Assembly: GCA_031549965.1 (NCBI GenBank)
Contig: JAVBPB010000037.1
Location: forward strand, 1 to 25,249
DNA from: JAVBPB01 sp031549965
GTDB lineage: Bacteria; Bacillota; Clostridia; Lachnospirales; Lachnospiraceae
Direction: 5' to 3'
DNA: 25,249 nucleotides
Shown here: in pieces, positions 7,813 to 15,747 of the stretch
Position numbering within the stretch: position 1 is the first letter of the stretch
Layout: each line of letters begins with the position of its first letter
Notes under the pieces: generated by a model
The model's database searches: none
What the model saw: only the letters and a program-made list of their open reading frames with translations
What the model was told of the DNA's origin: nothing
Made by a program: the position numbers and the translations under genes

Positions 7813-8380
7813 CAAACAGATGCAATTTATACTTGAGGTAGACAAACTTAAGACAATAAATCGACAAACATATTTAAGCAGTGAGTTAAGAAAGGAAAAC
7901 GATGCAGAACATTCTTGGCATTTGGCTCTTATGTGCATGGTACTAGGTGAATATTCCAACGAAGATATAGATTTATTTAAAGTTATGTCAATGGTTTTAA
8001 TACATGATATTGTAGAAATAGATGCAGGAGATACTTATATATATGACGATGCAGGTAATGAAACAAAATCAGAAAGAGAAAAGCTTGCAGCGGACAGAAT
8101 CTTTAATTTACTTCCTAAAGAACAAGCAGATCATTTTATTAGCTTATGGGAGGAATTTGAACTTAGAGAAACCAAAGAAGCAAAATTTGCAGCAACCCTT
8201 GACAGAATGCAGCCAGTTTTATTAAATGATGCAGCAAATGGTCTGGCATGGAGAGAACACAATGTAAGAAAAGAACAGGTTTATAAAAAAAATGAACATA
8301 CTAAAGAAGGATCAACCCAGTTATGGGATTATATGCAAAAAATAATTGAAAAAAATAAATTAGATGGAAATTTAATATAA
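7799..8380 (+). CDS. HD-domain nucleotidase-like hydrolase (YfbR-type)
   Basis: Predicted metal-dependent phosphohydrolase of the HD superfamily, closest in pattern to YfbR-like 5'-deoxynucleotidases that dephosphorylate dNMPs. The 193-residue protein has the expected ligands in order: His38 in AEHSW, His69-Asp70 in LIHDIVEIDAGD, and Asp135 in LDRMQP. I chose the ATG at 7799; an in-frame ATG at 7775 lies deeper in the upstream gene, whereas 7799 has AAGG upstream and gives the usual family N-terminus MERIDKQMQF. It overlaps the methyltransferase gene by 14 bases. A link to DNA repair through nucleotide-pool cleaning is possible but inferred only from position. Confidence 0.85.
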   Translation: MERIDKQMQFILEVDKLKTINRQTYLSSELRKENDAEHSWHLALMCMVLGEYSNEDIDLFKVMSMVLIHDIVEIDAGDTYIYDDAGNETKSEREKLAADRIFNLLPKEQADHFISLWEEFELRETKEAKFAATLDRMQPVLLNDAANGLAWREHNVRKEQVYKKNEHTKEGSTQLWDYMQKIIEKNKLDGNLI

Positions 8381-8395
8381 AGGTTGGAGAGAAAA

Positions 8396-10471
8396 ATGAA
8401 ATTTAAAGAATTATTTTTAGAAGACAATGAGGCAGTAGAAGAAAGATTTAATTTATCAATGGATAGAATAAAAAATATAATAAATGAAGAAAGTGTAAAA
8501 GAACCATATGCAAATTACTTTAAATCAGTTTCTAAATTTATTATGCAAATATGGGAATTAATTAACAAGCTAGATAAAAACCAGTTTGAAGAAATGAGTT
8601 TAGAAGAATTAAAAGATTATAATAATAGCCTGTATTTTGATTTGTTTGAAAATCAATACAAAAAGAGCTATGCTAATCCGGAATATGCAGTAATAGAATT
8701 AGGAGAGGATTATGGACAGTTATTGTCCTTTCTATATACTGAAATCAGGGGTATGATTATATATGCATATGAAAACCGTTTGGTTGATATAACTATAATT
8801 TGCGAACTTTTTATTGAAATATATAATTATTTTGAAGAGGAACAACTGCCATCATATAAACAGTTAAAAAGTGCAGTTTATTATTACATCAGTGATTATA
8901 GTGACTATACTTTAGAATACAGAGTAAGAGAACAAGTTGACCAAAGTCTTAGCTTTGCAACTGAGATTATTATGGAATCTGATTTAAATAATTTGAAATA
9001 TTTATTTGGATTTGGAGAGTTTATTTCAGACAATGAATTAAAGATTGCAAAGTATTTAAATCAACTTTCTGAAGATAAGATTGATTTAATGGCATCAACC
9101 TATACAAATGGATTAAAAAGAGCAATTGAAAACCTTGGAAGCAAAAAGACAGAACATAAAAAAACAGTAAATGTAAGATATTCCATAGGATTTGAAAGAA
9201 TGGTAAGAAAAGCAATTAATAATTTAAAAGATATGGGATTAGAACCAACTATATTTAGAGCAGCCGTTAACAGTATAAATAAAAAACAGCATTTAAAAAT
9301 CGGATATCACAGTACCAGCCCAAATAAGCAATATGATTACGACCACAGATTTGACAGTGGTTTATATCTTGATAAGGCTTTAAATGAAAGAAGATTAGCA
9401 AACCTTAGAGTTGCTTATGAAAAATACAAAGATAAAGCCAATGAATTCATTGGCCCGGCTGTAATTGAAATATTTGGTGAAACCCCATTTGAACCTGTTA
9501 ATAAGCCAGAAGCTATTAAATTAGATGAAAAACAGCAAAAACTTTTAGTAGCCTATAATAATGATTCATCCATACTTACAAACGAATACATTAAAAGGGA
9601 ACAATACACATTCACAATAATTGCATTTCCAATACCAGAAATCGGAGAAAACTTTGAAGAAATTTTTGAAGAAACTATAAAGGTAAATACATTAGACAGT
9701 GATAAATACAGAAAGATACAAGAAAATATAATAAATGTATTAGATAAAGGTGATTATGTAAAAATCATAGGAAAAGACGGCAATAAAACAGATTTAAGTG
9801 TTAATCTGTATGAGCTAGAAGATAGTAAAACTCAAACTATATTTGAAAATTGTTTAGCAGATGTAAACATTCCGGTTGGAGAAGTTTTTACCTCTCCGGT
9901 ATTATCAAAAACAGATGGCATATTAAACATAAGCCAAGTATACTTAAATGGGCTAAAATATATAGATCTTACTTTGACGTTTAAAGACGGAAAGATTACA
10001 GAGTATTCCTGCAAAAATTTTGAATCAGAGGATCAAAATAAAAAATATATTAAAGAAAACTTATTATACAATCATGAAACATTACCAATAGGTGAATTTG
10101 CCATAGGCACTAATACAACGGCTTACGTAATGGCAAACAAATATAACATCACCTACAAACTTCCAATTCTCATTGCAGAAAAAATGGGCCCACATTTTGC
10201 AATAGGAGACACCTGCTATAACATGAGCGAGGACAATAAGGTATACAACCCAGATGGTAAAGAAGTAGTTGCAAAAGATAATGAAATATCAATACTAAGA
10301 AAAACTAATAAGGAATTAGCATATTTCAATTGTCATACAGACATTACTATACCATATGATGAATTAAAAGAAATATCAGTGTATACAAAGGGAAATGAAA
10401 AGATAGAAATTATTATGGATGGGAGATTTGTACTTGAGGGGACATTGGAATTAAATGAGGCTTTTGAGTAA
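8396..10471 (+). CDS. Aminopeptidase of family M29 with a long N-terminal extension
   Basis: Predicted cytoplasmic metallo-aminopeptidase of the AmpS/PepS (aminopeptidase T) family. All expected metal ligands are visible in the C-terminal half: Glu496 in PVGEVFTSP, Glu567 in GEFAIGTN, His600 in MGPHFAIGDTCY with Tyr608, and His647/Asp649 in CHTDI. Family members are about 400 residues; this one is 691. The extra roughly 280 N-terminal residues are helical, acidic and Tyr-rich, with no recognisable domain and no signal peptide. The start is ATG 8396 with TTGGAGAG at 8384-8391; the TTG inside that ribosome site is not a credible start. It is the third gene of the methyltransferase-HD operon, 15 bases after the HD gene, and ends before a hairpin. 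Confidence 0.85.
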   Translation: MKFKELFLEDNEAVEERFNLSMDRIKNIINEESVKEPYANYFKSVSKFIMQIWELINKLDKNQFEEMSLEELKDYNNSLYFDLFENQYKKSYANPEYAVIELGEDYGQLLSFLYTEIRGMIIYAYENRLVDITIICELFIEIYNYFEEEQLPSYKQLKSAVYYYISDYSDYTLEYRVREQVDQSLSFATEIIMESDLNNLKYLFGFGEFISDNELKIAKYLNQLSEDKIDLMASTYTNGLKRAIENLGSKKTEHKKTVNVRYSIGFERMVRKAINNLKDMGLEPTIFRAAVNSINKKQHLKIGYHSTSPNKQYDYDHRFDSGLYLDKALNERRLANLRVAYEKYKDKANEFIGPAVIEIFGETPFEPVNKPEAIKLDEKQQKLLVAYNNDSSILTNEYIKREQYTFTIIAFPIPEIGENFEEIFEETIKVNTLDSDKYRKIQENIINVLDKGDYVKIIGKDGNKTDLSVNLYELEDSKTQTIFENCLADVNIPVGEVFTSPVLSKTDGILNISQVYLNGLKYIDLTLTFKDGKITEYSCKNFESEDQNKKYIKENLLYNHETLPIGEFAIGTNTTAYVMANKYNITYKLPILIAEKMGPHFAIGDTCYNMSEDNKVYNPDGKEVVAKDNEISILRKTNKELAYFNCHTDITIPYDELKEISVYTKGNEKIEIIMDGRFVLEGTLELNEAFE

Positions 10472-10484
10472 GATGTGAAGTGAC

Positions 10485-10513
10485 GCTTTGACTTTTAGTT
10501 TATGAGTCAAAGC
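10485..10513 (+). terminator. Terminator-like hairpin after the M29 gene
   Basis: GCTTTGACT (10485-10493) pairs perfectly with AGTCAAAGC (10505-10513) across an 11-base loop. The T-tract after it is broken (TAATTATTTAG), so efficiency is uncertain. It starts 13 bases after the stop codon. Confidence 0.6.
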
Positions 10514-10605
10514 TAATTATTTAGTAGATTTATATGGATGGGGAAATAGAATAACATTTTAGTATATTATATTCAATTGATTAAATAAATCCTACATATT
10601 TTCTA

Positions 10606-10634
10606 TTTACTAAATATTGAATTATGATTATAAT
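10606..10634 (+). promoter_or_regulatory. Sigma-A promoter of the kelch-repeat gene
   Basis: The -35 box TTTACT (10606-10611) and a perfect -10 TATAAT (10629-10634) are 17 bases apart, 50 bases before the chosen start codon. The -10 lies inside a possible longer N-terminus of the downstream frame, which supports the shorter coding region. Confidence 0.7.
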
Positions 10635-10683
10635 ATCTCTAATTGGTATGCACAAATCAAAATACTACTTGGAGGATAAAAAC

Positions 10684-12108
10684 ATGAATTATAAAAAATT
10701 ACTATCAATTATATTAACGATGATTATATGTATTGGGTCAGTGGCTTTGCCTAGTGAGACCATATTATCAGCTAGTCAATGGAAAATAGAACCTTCCTTA
10801 CCTAAATCAAGACATTTATCAGCATCAGAGACAATAGGCGATAAAATTTATGTTATGGGAGGATATGAAGGTTCAAATATAACAACAGAAAATACAACAT
10901 ATGTTTTTGATACAAATACATCTACATGGTCAACTGTAGCACCTAAGAATATTTCTGCAATATCTACTGCTTCAGTTACAGTAGATGGAAAAATATACTG
11001 CATGGGTGGTCTTCAAAATGTTGCTTATGTTTCTACTGCAACTAATCAAGTAGAAATTTATGACCCAACTAATAACACATGGACTATTGGAACTCCTATG
11101 CCATGGGCAGTTTATGGAGCATCTGCAATATATTATAACTCTAAAATTTACGTATTAGGAGGCAGAACAAATTCAGGAAATTTAGTACAAAATATTTTAG
11201 TCTACGATTTCGTTACTGATACATGGTCTGTTGGTGCTCCCCTACCTCAGGGAAATATATTTGGTACTGCGGAAATATTTGAAGATAATATATATATAAT
11301 GGGTGGCTGTAGTAACCCAAATGCATCGGTTTCAAGCAAAAGTGTTTTTAAATATAATATTATGTCAAATACTTGGACTAATTGCACACCTATACCTGTT
11401 GCTGATAACATTAATTGTAATTCATCTATAATATATGATAATAAAATTTATGTTTTGGGTGGTTGGGATATTTCTGGAAATGGATTTTGTAATAAAGTTT
11501 TTGTATATAGTGTTTTTGGTGATACATGGGAGACAGATGTAGATGATTTCTCTCAAGGAAGAATAGGAGCAACTGCTAATGTAGCAAATGGGCATATATA
11601 TATTATTGGTGGAAGTTCAGTGTTAACAAATGATGCAGTTGAATCCTTAAAACTTCAAGATGAAGATAACCGCTTATTTGTATTATTAAACGTAGGTGAG
11701 CAAGCACAATTAAGTATTTCATATAATTTACCTGATAATACTAAATTAACATGGAAATCTTTTAATCCATCTGTAGCTACTATAGATATTAACGGTAAAA
11801 TAACTGCCATATCAGAAGGAATTACATATGCTATAGCTACTGACTCTAATGGAAAGTTTATAGATTACATTCCTGTAAAGGTAATTGAAAGTGATGCAAA
11901 ACGTTTAGCCGTACATTTAAATGTAAATGACAAAGTTAAATTATATTTAACTCAAAATCCTTTGAATGTAAAATGGACATCTATGTCCCCGAGCATAGCA
12001 ACCGTTTCAACAACTGGAGAAGTTACAGCTCATTCCAAAGGACTTGTAATTATAAAAGGTGAATTAAATGGAAAAGAGTACTATATTTATGTAAGAGTAG
12101 CAAATTAA
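10684..12108 (+). CDS. Secreted kelch-repeat protein with C-terminal Big2-like Ig domains
   Basis: Predicted exported protein of 474 residues. A signal peptide is clear (MNYKKLLSIILTMIICIGSV, then cleavage near ETILSA-SQ). Six kelch blades follow, each with a hydrophobic strand ending in a double glycine: IYVMGG, IYCMGG, IYVLGG, IYIMGG, IYVLGG and IYIIGG, together with the partner motifs NTWT/DTWS; they would form one six-bladed beta-propeller. The last 130 residues hold two Big2-like repeats, each with the S-P-S-V/I-A-T-I/V core and a G-x-I/V-T-A segment. No sortase motif, S-layer repeat or membrane anchor is visible. GGAGG (10671-10675) lies 8 bases before ATG. It has its own promoter and a perfect terminator. 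Probable role: carbohydrate or protein binding at the cell surface. Confidence 0.85.
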   Translation: MNYKKLLSIILTMIICIGSVALPSETILSASQWKIEPSLPKSRHLSASETIGDKIYVMGGYEGSNITTENTTYVFDTNTSTWSTVAPKNISAISTASVTVDGKIYCMGGLQNVAYVSTATNQVEIYDPTNNTWTIGTPMPWAVYGASAIYYNSKIYVLGGRTNSGNLVQNILVYDFVTDTWSVGAPLPQGNIFGTAEIFEDNIYIMGGCSNPNASVSSKSVFKYNIMSNTWTNCTPIPVADNINCNSSIIYDNKIYVLGGWDISGNGFCNKVFVYSVFGDTWETDVDDFSQGRIGATANVANGHIYIIGGSSVLTNDAVESLKLQDEDNRLFVLLNVGEQAQLSISYNLPDNTKLTWKSFNPSVATIDINGKITAISEGITYAIATDSNGKFIDYIPVKVIESDAKRLAVHLNVNDKVKLYLTQNPLNVKWTSMSPSIATVSTTGEVTAHSKGLVIIKGELNGKEYYIYVRVAN

Positions 12109-12113
12109 TAAAT

Positions 12114-12162
12114 AAGACTATAAATATTATGAAATTCAGTCAAACATAATATTTATAGTCTT
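12114..12162. terminator. Perfect 18-bp bidirectional terminator
   Basis: AAGACTATAAATATTATG (12114-12131) and its exact complement (12145-12162) enclose a 13-base loop, followed by TTGTTTTGT on the plus strand. It lies between the kelch gene (plus) and argF (minus), which converge, so it probably ends both. Confidence 0.88.
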
Positions 12163-12179
12163 TGTTTTGTGAAATCTAT

Positions 12180-13115
12180 TTAATTACCTAAAGTTGCCAC
12201 CATTACAGCCTTAATAGTATGCATACGATTTTCAGCCTCATCAAAAATTATATCAGCAAATTTATCAAATACATCCTCAGTAACTTCATAGCCTTTTACA
12301 GCAGGTAGACAATGCATAAATATAGTAGTATCTTTGTTTGTTTTGCCCATCAAGTCAGCATTAACCTGATATGGTTTTAGCAAATTAATTCTATCAACAG
12401 CAAGATCCTCTTCACCCATAGAACACCAAACATCAGTATAAATACAATCTGCCTCATTCACAGAATTAATATCTTCAGAAATAGTAATAGTACTATTTGC
12501 TTCTTTTGCAAATGTATTGCATAAAGTTACAAGTTCATCATTTGGCCACAATTCCTTTGGAGCAAGAATTGTAAAATTAATTCCCATCTTACCAGCACCC
12601 ATCATTAAGCTGTTAGCCATATTATTACGTCCATCACCAACATAAACAAGATTTAAACCTTTAAGATAACCAAACTTCTCTTTTAATGTCAAAAAGTCAG
12701 CTAGAATCTGAGTAGGATGATCATCATCAGTAAGACCATTCCAAACAGGAACATTACTATACTTTGCAAGTTTTTCAACATTTTCATGCTTAAATCCACG
12801 AAATTCTATTCCATCAAACATTCTTCCAAGAACCCTTGCAGTATCCTCAACACTTTCCTTATGTCCTAATTGAATATCATCCTTGCCAAGATACTCAGGA
12901 AATCCTCCTTCATCATTACAAGCCACAGTAAATGCACATCTAGTTCTGGTAGAAGGCTTTTCAAAAATTAAAGCAATATTTTTACCCTTTAAACTATTGC
13001 CTGTAATTCCTTCTTTCTTTTTTGCCTTTAAATCAGCAGCTAAATCAAGTAAGTAGCTAATTTCATCTGGTGTAAAATCTTTTAATGTTAAAAAACTTCT
13101 TCCTTTTAAATTCAT
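12180..13115 (-). CDS. argF: Ornithine carbamoyltransferase
   Basis: Joins carbamoyl phosphate to ornithine to give citrulline in arginine synthesis; the same enzyme can run the reverse reaction in the deiminase pathway. The 311-residue protein has the carbamoyl-phosphate motif STRTR at residues 55-59, HPTQ at 133-136, the ornithine-side SMG loop at 232-234 and HCLP at 268-271, all intact. GGGAGG precedes the ATG on the minus strand. It stands alone: no other arginine gene is in the window, so anabolic and catabolic roles cannot be told apart by context. A consensus promoter lies upstream, and a perfect hairpin shared with the kelch gene ends the transcript. Confidence 0.96.
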   Translation of the reverse strand: MNLKGRSFLTLKDFTPDEISYLLDLAADLKAKKKEGITGNSLKGKNIALIFEKPSTRTRCAFTVACNDEGGFPEYLGKDDIQLGHKESVEDTARVLGRMFDGIEFRGFKHENVEKLAKYSNVPVWNGLTDDDHPTQILADFLTLKEKFGYLKGLNLVYVGDGRNNMANSLMMGAGKMGINFTILAPKELWPNDELVTLCNTFAKEANSTITISEDINSVNEADCIYTDVWCSMGEEDLAVDRINLLKPYQVNADLMGKTNKDTTIFMHCLPAVKGYEVTEDVFDKFADIIFDEAENRMHTIKAVMVATLGN

Positions 13116-13161
13116 ACTAATTCCTCCCGATTAATTTAAATAATAAAAAAATTATAAATAT

Positions 13162-13190
13162 ACAATATCATATAAAAAAAGGATTGTCAA
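13162..13190 (-). promoter_or_regulatory. Promoter of argF
   Basis: On the minus strand a perfect -35 TTGACA (complement of 13185-13190) is followed after 17 bases by TATTGT (complement of 13162-13167). The -10 region is embedded in A/T-rich near-palindromic sequence that might hold an arginine-repressor site, but I cannot match it to a consensus with confidence. Confidence 0.65.
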
Positions 13191-13466
13191 GAAAAATTTG
13201 AGAATTACTATGTAAAGAGATTTAGTAAACAATGCACAATTAATTATTAAAATAGTAATAATGATAAGTAACTCTAAATCTTGACAATAATATCACATTT
13301 AAAGTATACTGTATTTAATTATTATAGTAAAGAAAATTCTAAATCATTATAAAGAAGCATAAGTATGCAAGCTAATAAATACTAAGGAACTAAAGTGCAA
13401 AGTGTCCCTCATAAACAAAACCTAAAAAAGCAAAGAGCACCCCACAAATCAAAGATTTACAAACCC
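13191..13466. other. Divergent intergenic region between argF and birA
   Basis: About 275 bases without a supported gene. It holds the birA-side promoter near 13281 and otherwise A/T-rich sequence with stops in all frames. Only very short frames are open, none with a ribosome site. No helix-turn-helix coding segment that could be a missing BirA N-terminus was found in any plus-strand frame. Confidence 0.6.
13281..13310 (+). promoter_or_regulatory. Promoter of the birA-coaX-dusB operon
   Basis: A perfect -35 TTGACA (13281-13286) and TATACT (13305-13310) are separated by 18 bases. This would give an untranslated leader of about 165 bases before birA, long enough to contain a regulatory structure, although I could not recognise a riboswitch. 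Confidence 0.7.
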
Positions 13467-13483
13467 AAGGAGGAAATGTTATA

Positions 13484-14278
13484 ATTAAAAAGAACGAAAT
13501 AACAAAATCCCTAACAACAAAATATATAGGTAAAAACATCGAACTTTTCGACAAAGTAGATTCCACCAACAACATGGCAAAAAGTCTAGCAAAAAATGGA
13601 ATTATAAACGGTTCATTAATAATAGCCAATGAACAAATCTCAGGAAGAGGCCGAAGAGGAAGAACATGGATATCTACAAATAATTTAGGAATCTCCATGA
13701 GCATAGTTCTAAGACCTGATATAATACCTCGAAATGCATCAATGCTAACCTTGGTAGCAGCATTAGCTCTTTCAAAAGCCATTTCTAATCAATTGGGAAT
13801 AAAAGCCTTGATCAAATGGCCAAATGATATAATCATAAACAATAAAAAAGTTTGTGGAATATTAACAGAAATGAGCTCAGAGATTAATTGCGTTGATTAC
13901 GTAATTATAGGTATAGGAATTAATGTTAATAATCAAGGATTTCCAGAAGAAATAGAAGATATTGCCACCTCTCTTTTTTTGGAAAACAATAAAGTTTTGG
14001 TACCAAGAGAACAATTAATTTCAAATATACTTTATGAATTTGAAAATTACTATGAAATATTTTTAAATAATCAAGATCTCTCAAATCTTTATAAAGAATA
14101 TAGTAATAAATTAATTAATATAGGTATGGAAGTAGTGGTAGATGAAGGAGAAAATAAATTTAAAGGAACTGCCAAGGGAATAAATTCAAAGGGTGAATTA
14201 CTAGTAGAGATTAATAATGACATAGTTACAATTAATAGCGGTGAAGTTTCAGTAAGAGGAATATGTGGCTATGTTTAG
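13484..14278 (+). CDS. birA: Biotin--[acetyl-CoA-carboxylase] ligase without HTH domain
   Basis: Activates biotin to biotinyl-AMP and attaches it to the carboxyl-carrier lysine of carboxylases. The biotin-site motif DKVDSTNN, the ATP/biotin loop GRGRRGRTW and the core KWPNDI are all present, followed by the C-terminal SH3-like domain. The family's DSTN motif lies upstream of the first in-frame ATG (13574), so the real start must be earlier. AAGGAGG (13467-13473) is a strong ribosome site, but the in-frame codons after it are GTT, ATA and ATT; the only ATG (13476) is out of frame and stops after two codons. I give the ATT at 13484 (264 residues) as the nominal start. There is no room for an N-terminal DNA-binding domain, so this is a monofunctional ligase. 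It is first in a tight operon. Confidence 0.88.
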   Translation: MKKNEITKSLTTKYIGKNIELFDKVDSTNNMAKSLAKNGIINGSLIIANEQISGRGRRGRTWISTNNLGISMSIVLRPDIIPRNASMLTLVAALALSKAISNQLGIKALIKWPNDIIINNKKVCGILTEMSSEINCVDYVIIGIGINVNNQGFPEEIEDIATSLFLENNKVLVPREQLISNILYEFENYYEIFLNNQDLSNLYKEYSNKLINIGMEVVVDEGENKFKGTAKGINSKGELLVEINNDIVTINSGEVSVRGICGYV

Positions 14279-14302
14279 TATTTAATAGATTAAGGAGACA
14301 AA

Positions 14303-14635
14303 ATGTATCAGGAAGAAATAGTTTTATGCGGTTCAAACTCATATGAACAAAAGTATTATCTAAATGAAGATTTTAACGATCTTCCAGATGGTATAAAAGA
14401 TGAACTTAAAATTATGTGCGTATTATATACTGAAGATGTTGGTGGAATATTAACGTTAGAGTTTGATGAGGACGGAAACCTTTTGTTTAAGGTAACATCA
14501 GATGAAGGTGACTTATTATTTGATGATATTGGCAGCGTATTACTTATAAAGAAAATTCAAAATGAAAAAAAAGAATTATTAGAATCACTTGAAACTTATT
14601 ATAGAGTATTTTTCTTAGGTGAAGATTTTGAGTGA
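14303..14635 (+). CDS. Small conserved acidic protein (DUF6145-like)
   Basis: A 110-residue soluble acidic protein with no membrane helix or signal peptide. From memory it resembles an uncharacterised family common in Lachnospiraceae (DUF6145), with the conserved features VLCGSNSYEQKYY near the N-terminus, EDVGGILTLEF in the middle and a C-terminal LETYYRVFFLGEDFE. The function is unknown. AAGGAG lies directly before the ATG. It sits 24 bases after birA and the following gene's ribosome site begins at its stop codon, so it belongs to the housekeeping operon. Confidence 0.8.
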   Translation: MYQEEIVLCGSNSYEQKYYLNEDFNDLPDGIKDELKIMCVLYTEDVGGILTLEFDEDGNLLFKVTSDEGDLLFDDIGSVLLIKKIQNEKKELLESLETYYRVFFLGEDFE

Positions 14636-14649
14636 AAAGGAGAAAATCA

Positions 14650-14955
14650 ATGATTAGACACATAGTTATGTTCGAGTTTTTAGAAGAAGCCAACGGCAAA
14701 AGTGCAATGGATAATGCGGGTATTGCTAAAGAAATGCTCCTTGGTTTAAAGGATAAAATTGATTTTATACGAAAAATAGAAGTTGGTATTAATACAAAAG
14801 AGGCAAATGACAGTAATTTTACTTTGTCATTAACCTGTGATTTTAATACTATTGATGATTTAAATAAATACCAAGTACATCCAGAACACGTAAAAGTGGC
14901 AGAATTTATTGGTGCTGTAAGAAAAAGCAGAGCTTGTGTAGATTATGAAATTTAA
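14650..14955 (+). CDS. Dabb-family (stress-responsive A/B barrel) protein
   Basis: A 101-residue cytoplasmic protein of the dimeric alpha/beta-barrel (Dabb) superfamily. The family pattern is clear: MIRHIVMFEF at the start, a central amphipathic helix, the strand FTLSLTCDF, and YQVHPEHVKVAEFI near the end, where the His-Pro-x-His segment is typical. Bacterial members are mostly uncharacterised; some resemble heme- or polyketide-handling ferredoxin-like barrels. I chose ATG 14650 with AAGGAG at 14637-14642; a GTG at 14632 in the same frame overlaps the previous stop and lies before that site. coaX follows after 18 bases. Confidence 0.87.
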   Translation: MIRHIVMFEFLEEANGKSAMDNAGIAKEMLLGLKDKIDFIRKIEVGINTKEANDSNFTLSLTCDFNTIDDLNKYQVHPEHVKVAEFIGAVRKSRACVDYEI

Positions 14956-14973
14956 TTAAAAGAGGTGAGTTAG

Positions 14974-15747
14974 TTGCTGTTAGTTATCGATGTAGGTAAT
15001 ACTAATATTACACTGGGATTATTTAAGGATGAATCACTACTTGGGAACTTTAGGATGACTACTAAAACACCCAGAACATCAGATGAGTATGGAATATTTA
15101 TTTGTGATTTATTAAATACAAAAGGTATAAAACCAAGTGATATAAAGGCTGTTATTATATCGTCTGTAGTCCCAAATGTAATGCATTCATTGTCTAATGC
15201 TATAAAAAAATATATAAATCTAATTCCAATTATTGTTGGAACAGGCACTAAAACAGGAATAAAAATAGTTACAGGTAATACGAAAGAAATCGGTGCTGAC
15301 AGAATTGTAGATGCAGTTGCAGCGTTCGAATTATATGGAGGACCCTTAATAGTTATAGATTTTGGCACGGCTACCACTTATGATTTGATTTTAGAAGATG
15401 GTTCTTTTGCAGCAGGTATTACGAGTCCGGGGATTAGAATCTGTGCTAATGCGTTGTGGAAGGATACAGCAAAATTACCTGAGATTGAAATAAAAAAACC
15501 AAATTCAATTTTAGCAAAAGATACTGTAACAAGTATGCAGGCAGGATTAGTATATGGTTATATCGGACAGACTGAATATATTATTAAGAAGGTTAAAGAA
15601 GAATCTGGGATTGACAATTTAAAAGTAATTGCAACCGGAGGTTTAGGTAAAATTATTGTTGATGCAACTAAAGAAATACAAATTTATGACCCTAACCTTA
15701 CTTTACATGGTCTAAGGCTAATTTATCAGAAATGTAGGAATAAATAA
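14974..15747 (+). CDS. coaX: Type III pantothenate kinase
   Basis: Phosphorylates pantothenate in the first step of CoA synthesis; type III enzymes are ASKHA-fold proteins that are not feedback-inhibited by CoA and need a monovalent cation. The 257-residue protein has the phosphate-binding DVGNTN at residues 6-11, the GADR motif near residues 108-111 and IDFGTATTYD near 131-140. The start is TTG with AGAGGTGAG upstream; the next residues MLLVIDVGNTN match the family N-terminus exactly, leaving little doubt. Its stop codon shares its last base with the dusB start (TAATG), so translation is coupled. Confidence 0.96.
   Translation: MLLVIDVGNTNITLGLFKDESLLGNFRMTTKTPRTSDEYGIFICDLLNTKGIKPSDIKAVIISSVVPNVMHSLSNAIKKYINLIPIIVGTGTKTGIKIVTGNTKEIGADRIVDAVAAFELYGGPLIVIDFGTATTYDLILEDGSFAAGITSPGIRICANALWKDTAKLPEIEIKKPNSILAKDTVTSMQAGLVYGYIGQTEYIIKKVKEESGIDNLKVIATGGLGKIIVDATKEIQIYDPNLTLHGLRLIYQKCRNK

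Noticed and set aside
10624..10683. Longer N-terminus for the kelch protein starting at ATG 10624
   Set aside because: It would place the -10 box inside the gene and hide the clear signal peptide; GGAGG fits ATG 10684.
13116..13170. Arginine-repressor (ARG) boxes before argF
   Set aside because: The A/T-rich near-palindromes around the -10 box do not match an ARG-box consensus well enough to call.
13311..13466. Riboswitch or T-box in the long birA leader
   Set aside because: I could find no conserved T-box sequence, specifier stem or known riboswitch core; the region is A/T-rich without long stems.
13574..14278. BirA starting at ATG 13574
   Set aside because: This would remove the DSTN biotin-site motif needed for activity, and no ribosome site lies nearby.
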